From contig CM076144.1 of NCBI GenBank assembly GCA_038025085.1, positions 39,467,001-39,531,000 on the forward strand: 64,000 bases of DNA. Reading direction: 5' to 3'. Position numbers and translations under genes: made by a program. Shown piece after piece: positions 24,425-39,731 of this stretch (position 1 is its first letter; each line of letters begins with the position of its first letter). The DNA comes from Tetragonia tetragonoides. Its lineage: Eukaryota; Streptophyta; Magnoliopsida; Caryophyllales; Aizoaceae. The notes beneath the pieces are model-generated. The model had not been told where the DNA came from. It did not search any database and saw nothing but the letters and a program-made list of their open reading frames with translations.

Positions 24425-24934
24425 TGTCACGGTCCGCCTTTTCTAGTTGCGGGATGTGCGGCGCGCTCTTGTCTCCTAGCGGCAAAAATGCCAGCCGTAC
24501 ACAAGGAACGTCTTTGAGGTGTCCGTGGACACAAGAGAGTGAGGGAGGGACGGAGTTGGAGAGAGGGGTTGGATGATGCACGCAATCAACACAGTTTAAC
24601 AACAACAAGCATTGACATCAATACATCGATATGGAGGACTGCTTTCTCCATAAAGAGTCTTAAAAGGTTTATTCATTCTGACAGGAGTATACATCAAGAG
24701 TGCATAACTTTCATACTCGACATCTACTCCTAAAAGTAAAAGAACTAGAAAGCTTAAAGACATGTCCAAGGGTCAACACGCAGGAAGTGCCTTAGAGACA
24801 TGTTACTAGGGAACTAGAAAGCGTAAAGACATGTCCAAGGGTCAACACGCAGGATGCGCCTTAGAGACATGTTACATTGCAAGGAAAGTAAAGGAAAGCT
24901 GTAAATTACAAGGTGTGAGGGGCGGAACCTAACA
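24425..24934 (-). repeat. 5' LTR of the 19425-24934 element
   Basis: 510 bp and colinear with the copy at the other end. It carries the 5-bp CACGG duplication outside and the primer-binding site inside. Confidence 0.93.
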
Positions 24935-24939
24935 CACGG

Positions 24940-25567
<628 letters not shown>

Positions 25568-25764
25568 TGATCTTTCTAAATAATTTAGAGGATTAATTTC
25601 TTTAGAGTAAAATTCTACTAATATTGTCGTGTTGATAAAATAATCGCTCTAATAAGTCAGACTCACAACATTAAAAGAAAAAACTTGTAGCCAAGAAAAA
25701 TAGTTATATAGTAATGTTATTTGTTCTAGTGATTTAACTAAAAAAGATTGTGTATTTATATATG

Positions 25765-28492
<2,728 letters not shown>

Positions 28493-28739
28493 ATATGCCA
28501 TTTGTTCATTGAAACTGAGATTCAAATTAAATGCAAAAAAAAAAAAGATGAGATAATTGATACACGAGTATTAGTAAGAGGCGGGGACTTAACTTAGTAA
28601 TACAAACTGGATATGGAATTTATATAAATAATAAATATCGTTACTTCTTATTGATAAACTGAAAACAACCAAATTGAAAAGTGTTCCACCTAAATGATCT
28701 ACAAGTATGCTGGGTTAGAAATATTTTCAAATGAAAGAT
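28493..28739. repeat. Copy of the element's own flanking DNA, between pol and the 3' LTR
   Basis: This 247-bp segment matches 37790-38035, the host DNA outside the 5' LTR, starting with the same ATATG target word and ending at GAAAGAT. The two copies differ at about nine or ten positions. It replaces the end of pol, the 3' UTR and the polypurine tract. Confidence 0.9.
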
Positions 28740-31700
28740 CTTGACTGGACGTTCTTCATACGTCAAACTCTCATCAAGTTTGATTATTTCAGGTTGAACG
28801 ACATGAGTTGGATCATGTACGTATCGCTTTAGTTGAGAGACGTGAAACACATCGTGGAGCATTTTAAGTTCCACAGGCAAAGCTAAACGATAAGCAACCT
28901 CGCCAATCCTTTTTAGGATCTCGTAAGGTCCAATGTAACGAGGAATCAGTTTCCCCTTACCACCAAAACGCATAACGCCCTTGGTAGGAGATACTCGCAA
29001 AAGTATCTTGCTTCCCACCTCAAGTTCTTCAGGTCTACGACCTCTATCTGCATACGATCTTTGGCGATCCTGTGCACTTCGCATCTTCGTCTGAATCACC
29101 TTTACAATGTCGACAGTCTGATGGATCATGTCAGGACCCAAAACTGCAGTCTCGCTAATGCCGTCCAACATACAGGCGATCTACACTTCCTACCATACAA
29201 GGCTTCATATGGTGCTCGATCGATGCTCAAATGATAGCTATTGTTGTAAGAAAATTCGATCAATGGAATGTGCTTGTCCCACGAACCTTAATATTCGAGG
29301 GCACACGCTCGAAGCATATCCTCTAGAGTCTGGATTGTTCTTTTTGTCTGGCCATCTGTTGCAGGATGAAAACCGGTACTATACTTCAATTTGCTTCCGA
29401 AAGCTTCTTGTAATTTCTGCCAGAAGTGAGAGAGAAATCTCGTGTCTCTATCAGAAATAATACCTTCAGGTACACCATGAAGTCTCATGACCTCCTTGAC
29501 GTACGCGTCAGCCAGTTTCTCCATTTCCCACATGTCATGCATAGGGATGAATCTTGCGACTTTTGTCAGAAGATCTACAATGACCCAAATGGCGTTGTTC
29601 TTCTTTTGTGTAAATGGTAAACCCATGACAAAATCCATAGAAATCGAATTCCATTTCCAAGTAGGAACTTCCAGTGATTGTATCATTTCACCCGGTCTTT
29701 TGTGCTCAATCTTGACCTTCTGACATGTCAAACACTTCGCTACAAACTCAGCAACTTCTTGTTTCATGCCTTTCCACCAGAACACTTGGCGAAGATCTTT
29801 GTAAAGCTTGTCTCCACCAGGATGTATAGAATACAGCGTATTATGAGCTTCACCCAGAATCTGACTTTTAATAACTGGGACATTGGGTACGCAAACACGT
29901 TCTCGAAACCTCAAAATTCCATCTTGGCCCAAAGTGAAGTCCTCGGACCTACCCTCGTCTTTGTGGTTTAGAATCCGCTGAAGATCCTCATCACCACTTT
30001 GTCTATCTTTGATCTCCTCTAGCAATGTTGGTCGAACAGTCATATGTGCTAAGGTACACTGAACGTCACCTTGAAACACAATCTCCACCTCGAGACTTTG
30101 CAAGTCACGTATGATCTCCTTAGGAAGCACTAAAGCAATGTTTAAAGTATGTCGAGTCTTCCTACTCAAAGCATCAGCGACCACGTTCGCTTTACCCTCA
30201 TGGCACTGGATATCGATGTCGTACTCCGTCAGAAGTTCTAGCCATCTCCTTTGGTGCATGTTCAACTCTTTCTGTGTGAAGATGTACTTGAGACTCTTGT
30301 GATCGGTGAACATTTTGACTGCGGAACCATACAGGTAGTGTCGCCAAATTCTTCAATGCAAATATGACAGCAGCAAGTTCCAGATCGTGCGTAGGATAGT
30401 TATCCTCGTGCTTCTCAGTTGTCGTGAGGCGTAAGCCACAACCTTTCCGTGTTGCATCAAAACACACCCTAAGCCATGCTTAGACGCGTCACTGTAGACC
30501 TCATAACCTTCCGTTCCTGACGGCAATGTCAAAATAGGAGCGCTTGCAAGACGTTTCTTCAACTCTTGGAAAGCAGTCTCACACTTGTCAGACCATACAA
30601 ACTTTGTCGTTTTCTTCATCAGATTCGTGATTGGCTGCGCAATCTTTGAAAAACCCTCTACAAATCGTCTATAGTAGCCAGCGAGTCCAAGAAAACTCCG
30701 AACTTCGGTCACGGTTGTCGGTCTTGGCCAATCTGCAACAGCTCGAATCTTCTCTGGATCTACGGCTACACTATCCTTAGACACCACGTGCCCTAATAAA
30801 GATACCCTGTCTAACCAAAACTCACACTTAGACAACTTGGCGTAAGGTTGATGTCTTCGCAGAATCTCCAAAACAGTACGTAAATGTTGCTCAAGCTCCT
30901 CGGCGTTCTTTGAGTAAACCGAAATATCATCAATAAACACTACAACAAACTGGTCTAGGTAAGGCTGGAATGTACGGTTCATCAAGTCCATAAACTTCGC
31001 AGGCGCATTCATCAACCCAAAAGGCATCACAGTGAACTCGTAGTGCCCATACCTCGTCCTAAATGCTGTCTTCGCAATATCAGGCTCAGAAATCCTCAAC
31101 TGATGGTATCCTGATCGTAAGTCTATCTTTGAGAAAATAGACGCTCCACGCAGTTGGTCAAACAGATCGTCAATTCTGGAAAGTGGGTACCGATTCTTGA
31201 TCGTGATCTTGTTCAACTCGCGATAGTCAATGCACAGTCTCATACTACCATCCTTCTTTCGTACAAACAAAATAGGAGCACCCCAAGGCGATACACTCGG
31301 ACGTATGTATCCCTTTTCCAACAAGTCCTCAAGTTGTGTTTTCAGTTCCTTCATCTCAGCAGGTGCCATACGATAGGTGCTTTCGAAATTGGTGCAGAAC
31401 CTGAAGCTAGGTCGATCGTAAAGTCTATAATGCGTTGTGGAGGCATTCCAGGAATCTCTTCGGAAAAAACGTCAGCGTACTCGAAAACTACAGGAATAGG
31501 ATGCGGAGCTTCCGTCTCGCGACTCGTATCCACCACATGACAAAGGTAAATCACTTCACCCTTAGTCACGCACTCTTTGACTTTCATAGTCGCCATCACC
31601 TTCAGCTTAGGCTTGACCACAACTCCTCGGTAAGTGATCCTCTTACCTTTAGGTCCTCGCAAAGAAACACGTTGTTCGAAGCACTCTATCTTAGCTCTAT

Positions 31701-32047
31701 ACTTGTACAACCAATTCATTCCCAAAATAACGTCAAAATCACCCAATTCGAACTGAATCAAGTCTGCAGGTAGCTCGGAACCAGCAATCTTAATCGAACA
31801 CTTCTCGTACAACGAATTACAATTAACATTCACCCCATTTGGCATCGTAATATTCGCCCTATACATTGAACTAAGTTCTGGGCATATCTTAGATGCAAAG
31901 TTCTTGGAAAGAAAAGAATGCGATGCACCACTATCATACAAAAACAAAAGCGGGAAAAGAATTAACTAGAAAAGTACCAGCGATCACGTTCGGGTTTGCT
32001 TCTGCTTCATCGCGATTCATCACAAAAATTCTGCCATTAACCCCTCT

Positions 32048-32137
<90 letters not shown>

Positions 32138-33226
32138 CGGCGCGGGATTAGCAGTAGTAGGAGCTTGTACCTGGTTGTTCACAGTAGGAGCAACATTGTT
32201 GCGGTTGTTGTTGTTGTTGTAACCCCCGTTTCCACGGTAGTTACCACCATTACCACGGTAGCCATTGTTATTCCCACCACGATTGTAGTTGTTATCGCGG
32301 TTCTGCCCATTACCATTCCTACCTCGGTTTCAACATTCAGAAGCTTTGTGACCCGGCTTGTTGCATTCATAGCAGTGCAACACGTCACCTCGACAGTTCT
32401 TACCAACATGCGTCTTGTTACAGCGAGTACAAGGCGTATTCCTTCTAGCCATTATCGTAGCTCGATGACTATTCGAGTCATGATTTCTATTCGCATTGTG
32501 GTTCTGACCACCTTGGTAATTATTGTTGCCATTAGGCCTTGGCCTCTTGTCGCCATTGTTCGACTGCGATGGATTGCCTTCGTCGCGCTTGTTCTTACCC
32601 AGATGTGTGTCACGACGTCCAACAATCCTCTCCTGATTCAGGGCCTTGTCATAAGATTCCTGAAAAGTGAGGGATTGTCCAGTGACAAAACGTTGAATGT
32701 CCCATTTCAGTCCATCCTCAAACCTTTCGATTCGTTCAGCTTCAGTTGTCAGCAGATTGGGAGCAAAAATTGCAAGCTCGTTGAACTTGGCAACACATTC
32801 GGCCACAGACAGCTTGTCTTGGCTTAACCCTTCAAACTCACGCTATTTAAGGCGTCGTAGAGCACTAGGATAAAATCTAGCACAAATGGAATCCTTAAAG
32901 CGATCCCAATTATAGTTCGGCGTTGCAAACAAGTCCGTTCGCACATCGTTCCACCACTTGTGGCCTCGCCCTTCAGATAATACGTCGCAGAGCTAACCTT
33001 CATGTTGTTAGGCCGACTTGTAGCCAGGAACAACTTCTCAAACTCAATGATCAGCACCACCTTCGAAAGTAGGAGGTTTAAGAGCGTCAAAGTCTCGAAA
33101 ACTACGCGCTGCAGAGGCTTGACCGGTTTCCATCTCTTCTTGGTGTGCCATTTGTCGTGCCATGATCTCGACCACGTCGGTCAGACCATCTTCGAGTCGT
33201 GCAATTCTATCAGCGTTGGTTGTCAT
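28740..33226 (-). pseudogene. gag-pol of the Tekay-like element, broken and 3'-truncated
   Basis: gag starts near 33226 (MTTNADRIARLEDGL) and has two zinc knuckles (CTRCNKTHVGKNC and CYECNKPGHKASEC) and a long asparagine run from an AAC repeat. A TGA at about 32335 follows the second knuckle. Protease (DSGASHSFLSK), RT ([13 protein letters not shown]), RNase H ([16 protein letters not shown]) and integrase ([19 protein letters not shown]) follow. Frame breaks lie in gag (near 33090 and 32820), before protease (near 31940), at the protease-RT junction (near 31375), in RNase H (near 30420 and 30320) and in integrase (near 29165), with a TAA near 29287. The coding region stops at the motif ERPVKI, where the copied flank begins. 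Confidence 0.85.
32049..32137. repeat. AAC/GTT microsatellite inside gag
   Basis: About 30 units of GTT on the plus strand read as AAC on the gag sense strand and encode a run of about 30 asparagines between the zinc knuckles and the protease. Confidence 0.95.
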
Positions 33227-33352
33227 TTCGCGATCTGAGAATGTAAAAGTAATGGTATGAACATCATTCACACAATTTGCACATCTCGACCCATTAAGGT
33301 CTAATTGAGAGAAATAGGTTGTAACTGAAACCTTTCTCTTGACATTTAGCAA

Positions 33353-33911
33353 ATAGCATATAAGTTTCGAGGATCGACCTTACATTGTAGGTCTGAGCAA
33401 CATACTTGCTTTGTTGTTCTCAGTTCTCATGCATAATAGTTCGATAGGCAAATAATACACCTTAGACACATAGGTCTCACATGAATAGACAAAGATGTTC
33501 ATAATGCACATAAAGCGGCTCCATACTATTTTAGTAGGGCAATAGACAATCACACTTAATCATATTGATATGCTTTAGCACTTGGCTCACAAAAGAGTTG
33601 ATTATGTTCAACAAAATTTTGCCATAAATTCGACATGGATTTCCCATCATGTCACGATGATAACAGATAACATTCATGCTTTTGGTCAGCCATGCAAATA
33701 TGTGATACGACAATGATGTAAACAAATCACAACGACTTTCATATAATCAAATGAAATAGTTTTGCAATAAAATAGATTGCAAAATAAATAAGAGTTATAA
33801 ATATTTGTTGCTTAGGCAACTACACACCATACCAATCTTGACCACGTAGGGCCATCACAAAAATGAAATAATGTTTCTAAACACAACGACTAACTCTAGT
33901 CAATAAAATAG
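33353..33911. other. Spacer between the extra ORF and gag of the Tekay-like element
   Basis: No ORF of note and no recognisable motif are seen. It presumably belongs to the element's untranslated leader. Confidence 0.4.
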
Positions 33912-34910
33912 CTAAACAGCAACTGGGTTCTGCTTCGATCCGGGAGGCGTATCATCATCATCATCCCTCCTTGGCTTCACTTCCCTACATGGAGTGTAAG
34001 GATGCTCGTCACCTCTGAATTTCTGAGGCATGAAGTGCCTTATGAAGTTATCCACAAGCTTGCGCTTCTTTGACCAGCAGCTCTCGCATATGTCCTTTGG
34101 AGCAGGCACTAGGACATGGTTAACCTTCCACTCAAACTCAGACAAGCATAGCTCATTGCCAACACCCTGAAAACTCACCGCCCAACGGTTGCCTTTGTCG
34201 TACTTCTCGTCGTTGATATAGCCACTCCTCAGTACCACATCGTCATACTTCTCCTTGAGTCCTTTCCAAGAATGCATGTTGGGTAAGCCAGCTAGTAAGA
34301 GTTCCACCCAAAAACCTTGGTGTATTCTCGTGCGGTTCTCGTATTCGTAACGCTCGATCGTAGTGTATGCACAATCGATGTAGGCATGGATGTCATCCAG
34401 CTCGGCATCAGTGGCGAAGAAAGGCTCCACAGGAGGAGACACGTCAGCAGGAGGCGAAGGAGGTACAGAGTTGTTGCCGCTTGCATCACCAATATCCTCT
34501 AAGTCTGGCATGCTAGGTGAATCAGGGACACCAGCTCCATACTCAAATTGCATCTCGAGATCGACAGAGTTAGGCTCAATGCTTGGCTCGTCAGCGGGAG
34601 CATCGTCAGCCTCAGGTTCGGACTCAGTAGGTTCCTCTTTAGAATCAGGATCCTCGTTAGCTTCCAAGTCATGGTTAGGCTCGATTGGAACGTCATCATC
34701 GTGATCCTCATGCGCGGGTTGATCCACCTCGAGCTCGTGCGCGTCAATGTCGTGCGCCATAGGCTCTTGTGCGGCCTCGTCACGCTCGTCGTGCGTTGGC
34801 TCACTATCGGATATGTCTACGTATTCCACCTCGTGCTCAGGTGCAACAATCATCGCTCGCGGTTTTCTACCTCTAGTCGACTTCATCGCGGTCAAACGAG
34901 TAATTGCCAT
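33912..34910 (-). CDS. Extra ORF upstream of gag in the Tekay-like element, function unknown
   Basis: A single open frame of 332 codons on the element's sense strand, about 190 bp inside the primer-binding site and 690 bp ahead of gag. After a basic start (MAITRLTAMKSTRGRKPRAM) the first half is very acidic and proline-rich, with repeated E/D/P words and no hydrophobic core. From about residue 165 it becomes a normal globular mix (DDIHAYIDCAYTTIERYEYE, then FWVELLLAGLPNMHSWKGLK, then CLSEFEWKVNHVLV and KFRGDEHPY), and it ends in an acidic DDDDD stretch. There are no zinc knuckle, protease, chromodomain or membrane segments. It is undamaged while gag-pol is full of lesions. Extra upstream ORFs are known in Ogre-type elements. 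I do not recognise this protein, and it could also be a captured host fragment. Confidence 0.6.
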   Translation of the reverse strand: MAITRLTAMKSTRGRKPRAMIVAPEHEVEYVDISDSEPTHDERDEAAQEPMAHDIDAHELEVDQPAHEDHDDDVPIEPNHDLEANEDPDSKEEPTESEPEADDAPADEPSIEPNSVDLEMQFEYGAGVPDSPSMPDLEDIGDASGNNSVPPSPPADVSPPVEPFFATDAELDDIHAYIDCAYTTIERYEYENRTRIHQGFWVELLLAGLPNMHSWKGLKEKYDDVVLRSGYINDEKYDKGNRWAVSFQGVGNELCLSEFEWKVNHVLVPAPKDICESCWSKKRKLVDNFIRHFMPQKFRGDEHPYTPCREVKPRRDDDDDTPPGSKQNPVAV

Positions 34911-35085
34911 CTACAAAAGGGCAATCAAACAATAAGAACATTTAAATCACAATTAAGGTGATTTCAAGTAATTCCTAGCTTCTAGGACTACTACGCTCAA
35001 CGACTTTAATTATATTTATTTTTCCCAAAATGAAACTAATATTTATTAATTCATTTATTAACCTATGCAACCTTTTAAACCTAGG

Positions 35086-35097
35086 GCTCTGATACCA
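35086..35097 (-). promoter_or_regulatory. Primer-binding site (initiator tRNA-Met)
   Basis: TGGTATCAGAGC on the sense strand lies two bases inside the 5' LTR and is complementary to the initiator methionine tRNA 3' end. The same site and spacing occur in the 19425-24934 element. Confidence 0.92.
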
Positions 35098-35099
35098 TT

Positions 35100-37003
35100 T
35101 GTAACACCCCCGAATTCGCAACGATTTCGGGGAAACTATCGACGTCGCTATTCACGACTCGACACCACTGAACCGTCACAAACCCGGGAGTAGTTACTGC
35201 AACATTTATCGCTAAGGAATAAATGCTAAGCAGAAAGGAAAAACTAGGTATCAAAGGAAAAACATCTAAACAAATTAAACATTAATATCAGAGTTGTCTA
35301 TCAAGTGAACTTAAGTCCATTAAAGGATTATTACAACTTTGCCTTCAAGGGCACAAATCAAAAATCCCATAATCCAAAATAAATCATAAGTGTTTAAACC
35401 TCAAGCTATCGTCCTCACTCAGCTACACCTGCACTTTGGTTTCTGTAACGGAAACAAGGTACCGAAGAAAAGAGAAGAAACAAAAGAAAACAAAAATCAG
35501 ATAAACTGAATAAACGTCGTCCATACCCAGTAAAAACACTTTCGCAAACCTTACCTGAGTTTTAGAAGAATCATTGAAATTCATTTGCATGCACAAGTAG
35601 TCATACAATCTAGCACACCCATACTCCATATTCAATTACATGCAATTCTTGCTTTAGTGATCATTCGAACACAAACAGATAAACCATCTTGATTAGAGTA
35701 ATAAGAGAGCGAATAGAACAACGATTACCCATATTGTTCATAGATAGATATAGACATGCCAGGAACTTACTCTAGTGTATACTCACACTACCTCTAACAT
35801 AATAATCGATATATAGAGAATTAAACGATGGGGAATGATCCGTCCCGAACACACTACGAGGTGTCCATAAAAGTAACCTAGGAATCACGCATCCCTAGAC
35901 TACATCAATTAGATGAGTCTCGATTGCTCGACTACAGGGATCCATTAGGAGTCTTATTCTCATTTATAAATCAATTCGCATACTTGCACTGATTGACCTA
36001 GTGGTACAACGAGACCACGACATACTACTTCATTTCATGCTCATCATAATGAATAATAAGAATAACGACGATAATGACATAAATGCATATTAACAATAGT
36101 CATGCTTCATACATGTCTAACGAAATTTCGGCAGCACTTCGGCAGTAAAACATGATGTCCAAAAATTACACTTTCAACAAATAATCCATCCAAGCATAAT
36201 AGGTGCTCATTAGCACTCAGTAATAACCCATTCCAAACAGCATGTATATTATATCATAATAATATTAGAAATTCACATCGCCATACATGCTCGATAACTA
36301 GCATATGACCTAATTAATTAACAAAACTTCATAAACTTGTCATACTCAATATAATTCATATTTACAGTGAAGAATATATTTCTAATTCTCATAATTAACG
36401 ACGATATAATTTAATCATGCTTCGCATATTAAATTCACAATAATATTCAAATAGCACATAACACATCAAAATAGTTTTGATGGGGCTTTGGAAAGAGGTA
36501 GGCACAATCGCTTACCTAAAAAATGCTCACTACGCAGTAGGTAAGCTTGCTAATCACAACCCGATCACGCTTGTCCGTTTGGTCCTAATGAAAAATAATT
36601 ACCGAGACATAATCAGTAAATACGAAAATCCAAAAAGTAATAAAATATTAATCTAATATTTTATTTAAATTTCTTGATTTATTTTAATCAATCTAGGCTT
36701 TCGAAAATCCAGATTCGAACTCCAAACGAGTACAGAAAAATAATAACAATCATTGAAAAATAATAAAAAATACGAAATTAATTAAAACGAAATTATTTAA
36801 ACGAAACCTGAATCGGTTTTTTGAGTCTAGGCCGTGATACACCAAGCATGGGGACCCACGACCTAGCCCATCACCAAGAGCACCACCCACCGTCCACCAT
36901 GATCGGCGGTGGCTCACCGGAGCGCCGGCGACGGAGGACAGAGAGAGCGAAAGAAAGTGCGGGAGAGAGAGAGAAGAATTGCGAGAGAGAGAGAGAGAAG
37001 AAT

Positions 37004-37088
<85 letters not shown>

Positions 37089-37789
37089 CTAAGAGAGGGA
37101 GGAGCGACGGGGAGGACCCCACCACGTCGGCTACTCGCCGGCGACCACCCAGGCGCGGCGGTGGCGCGACAGTCGCGGCTCAGCAAAACAGGGGAGGGGG
37201 AAAAACAGAGCACGGGGAGAGAGAGAGAAGGGAAAAGAGAGAGAGAAAGAAGGAGAGGGGAGAGCGGCTCACCTGGTGGTGGCATGGTGGTCCTCCGGCG
37301 ACTGGCGGCCGAGCAAGGGGGAGGAGAAAGAGAGAGTGTGCGTGCGATTTGGAGAGAGAGAGAGAGGAGAGAGTGTGCCGTGAGAGAGAGAGAGAAATTG
37401 TGAGGTTTTGGCTCAGTTTTTGTAAACGGATCAATTGGCTCATCTCATAGCTTATATAGGTCTCTAGTCAATGAAAGTCAAAACCTACTAGACCTAGGAT
37501 TAATTTTGTGATTTAATTGCTAATTAAAAATAATTAAAACCAATTAAATGTTAATTAAAACTAATTAAAATAATATGAATAAATCTTATTCATATACAAA
37601 ACTATTTTAAGTAAATCCCTCAATTTGATAATTATAAATCACGAAATTTCCATGATAATAATTAATATTATTATGGCTTAATTTGAGTAAATCGAATTGT
37701 TATATAAATATACGATTTAAATCTTCGAAACTATTTATAAAAGAATTATAGATCGATATTATAATTATAGAAAATATTGGGGTATCACA
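35100..37789 (-). repeat. 5' LTR of the Tekay-like element
   Basis: 2690 bp and colinear with the 3' LTR. A GA block at about 36958-37084 differs in length from its counterpart, which accounts for most of the size difference. Confidence 0.93.
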
Positions 37790-38035
37790 ATATGCCAGTT
37801 GTTCATTGAAACTGAGATTCAAAGCAAATGCAAAACAAAAAAGATGAGATAATTGATACACGAGTATTAGTAATAGGCGGGGACTTAACTTAGTAATACA
37901 AAATGGATATGGGATTTATATAAATAATAAATATCGTTACTTCTTATTGATAAACTGGAAACAACCAAATTGAAAAGTGTTCCACCTAAATGATCTACAA
38001 GTATGCTGGGTTAGAAATATTTTCAACTGAAAGAT
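37790..38035. repeat. Host flank that is also present inside the element
   Basis: This is the original DNA next to the 5' LTR, beginning with the ATATG target duplication. Similarity to 28493-28739 stops at GAAAGAT; after that the two loci are unrelated. Confidence 0.88.
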
Positions 38036-39731
38036 AAGTGTGATGAGTGGTTTGCTAAGTGAATGATATAGATCGAGTACAAATTATAGTATCATAATTT
38101 GCTGATCACGATATTCATGATGTGTCTTGACAAGTATCAAGAGTTTGATAATAATTTGGAGATACACAAGACCACTAATGTGTCCTTACACATGGTTGGT
38201 TACAACTTGTTTGATGGTTTTCAAAGAGTTTCCAATAGTAATTGCATGTCATTTAATTCGTTATATACCATATTTTAGTTAATTTAATAATTGTGAGTGA
38301 TTAATTCGCTACCAAAAAATTCTTGATCTCTTATACAAACGCTATATAAAACGATCATCATTCATCTCCGTACATTGTATTTGTTAAGAGGGAGAATTAG
38401 ATTTAGTCACTTGTACAAAAATCGATATTATTGTCTAATTAGCTTTCAACGCCTATCAGACACATAATGAATATTATCATGATCAACTCTTATCATCCAC
38501 AACACAATATAATACTAAATTTTATTTTATAGTGTTTAACAATAAACCACTCACATGGTGTTTAATTTAAGGTTGAATGACATGCAAAATGCAAAGTCAA
38601 AATCTCAACTTTGCTGGTTCTTTCATAAATGAGTAGGCTATTACAGTTTTTTGCAATCAACGATACAATGGGAAGACTTATTCCGACATACATAACCAAA
38701 TTAGGAAAAACTTCGATCATTATTATAGAATTAACTAACGTAATACACAATCCGCTCCGGATATGAATACTGAGCGTAAGCACATCCATGAAGGCATATA
38801 GTTGTATAGAAGCATTTATAAAAGAAATATTCATTTTGCGGAGATCCACAACCGAGTGAAGAATGCAAAATATCTTCATTGTTGGCTTGCTGCATGCATT
38901 CCTATCTCTTGTTGTGTAAAATTATTATATCAAGAAAATTAGCAATAGAGTTGACAAGCCACTAATTGGTTAGCAAATGTGGGACATCGTTTCCAAAAGC
39001 ACTTAAACGAACAAGCTCATGAATCATGATCATGCTTATCTAAATGACAAATTATTGTTCGGACACTGAGGCTAATGTGGTGCCTAGATATAAGGGAATA
39101 CGTTTTCACCAACAATACTTAATCATACATAGACAATACTACACGTTAGCTTAAAAGGTGGATCAAACGGTAGCTTAAACTCGGAGTCCAAATTGTTATA
39201 CTTTTGTTTTTTAGATCAAGTTATTGTAGTATTCCATTTATTACCATTTAAAAAAAATATAATATCCAAATTTCTTAATCTTAAAATAAATTGAAATGAA
39301 AATGGTGGAAAATTTGGAAATCCTTCTATGAGTCATCGAGGCCACAAGCCACAACCAAAAAAAATCCAGCGTGTTGACCAACCACATGATCCAACAACTT
39401 TCATATCCAACCTCAACATTTTGCTCTCCAATTACTTGTACTTAATTCTCTCTCTCCAATTACTCGGAAACAAATAGAAAATGATTAGCCTTCATCATTA
39501 CATAATCTTATCTCATTAACATCACAAGACAACAAAAATTAATTAATAATTATCCAAATCATAACTCTCTAACTACCCGCGTCCCCTGACATCAACTACC
39601 ACTCTCTTCTCCTCTCTCTCTCCCCTAAACTCACGACTCCTTCAATTCAACCATCAAATTGAAGAAAAGTCTCCCTATTACTCATTCTCCGTCAATTTTC
39701 TCTCTCCTAGGGTTTCCGAACTCGACGCAAA
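38036..39731. other. Upstream region and leader of the APD-like gene
   Basis: No gene is recognised up to about 39400. A 105-codon minus-strand frame at 38562-38879 has no family resemblance. From about 39420 the DNA becomes CT-rich (TCTCTTCTCCTCTCTCTCTC near 39600), which is typical of a plant 5' leader just before the APD start codon. Confidence 0.45.

Larger units (their letters stand above)
19425..24934 (-). mobile_element. Ty3/gypsy LTR retrotransposon, probably Galadriel-type chromovirus, decayed
   Basis: A full-length element, read on the minus strand: 5' LTR 24425-24934, primer-binding site 24411-24422, gag, protease, RT, RNase H, integrase, polypurine tract, 3' LTR 19425-19945. The target duplication is CACGG (19420-19424 and 24935-24939). 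LTRs differ by about 15 substitutions in 510 bp by my count, plus an 11-bp tandem duplication in the 3' LTR, which suggests an insertion that is not very young. The protease context [20 protein letters not shown] and the 5.5-kb size recall the Galadriel clade. No chromodomain is obvious after the integrase. Several in-frame stops and a gag frameshift make it inactive. Confidence 0.93.

Noticed and set aside
31893..32409. Leucine/valine-rich plus-strand frames and threonine-rich minus-strand frame
   Set aside because: They are other-frame readings of the AAC microsatellite and the Asn/Gly-rich part of gag.
34390..34961. Plus-strand frames of 104 and 137 aa
   Set aside because: They are antisense shadows of the acidic extra ORF, caused by its biased codon composition.
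38562..38879. 105-aa minus-strand frame
   Set aside because: No family resemblance, no splice or promoter context; probably chance in AT-rich DNA.
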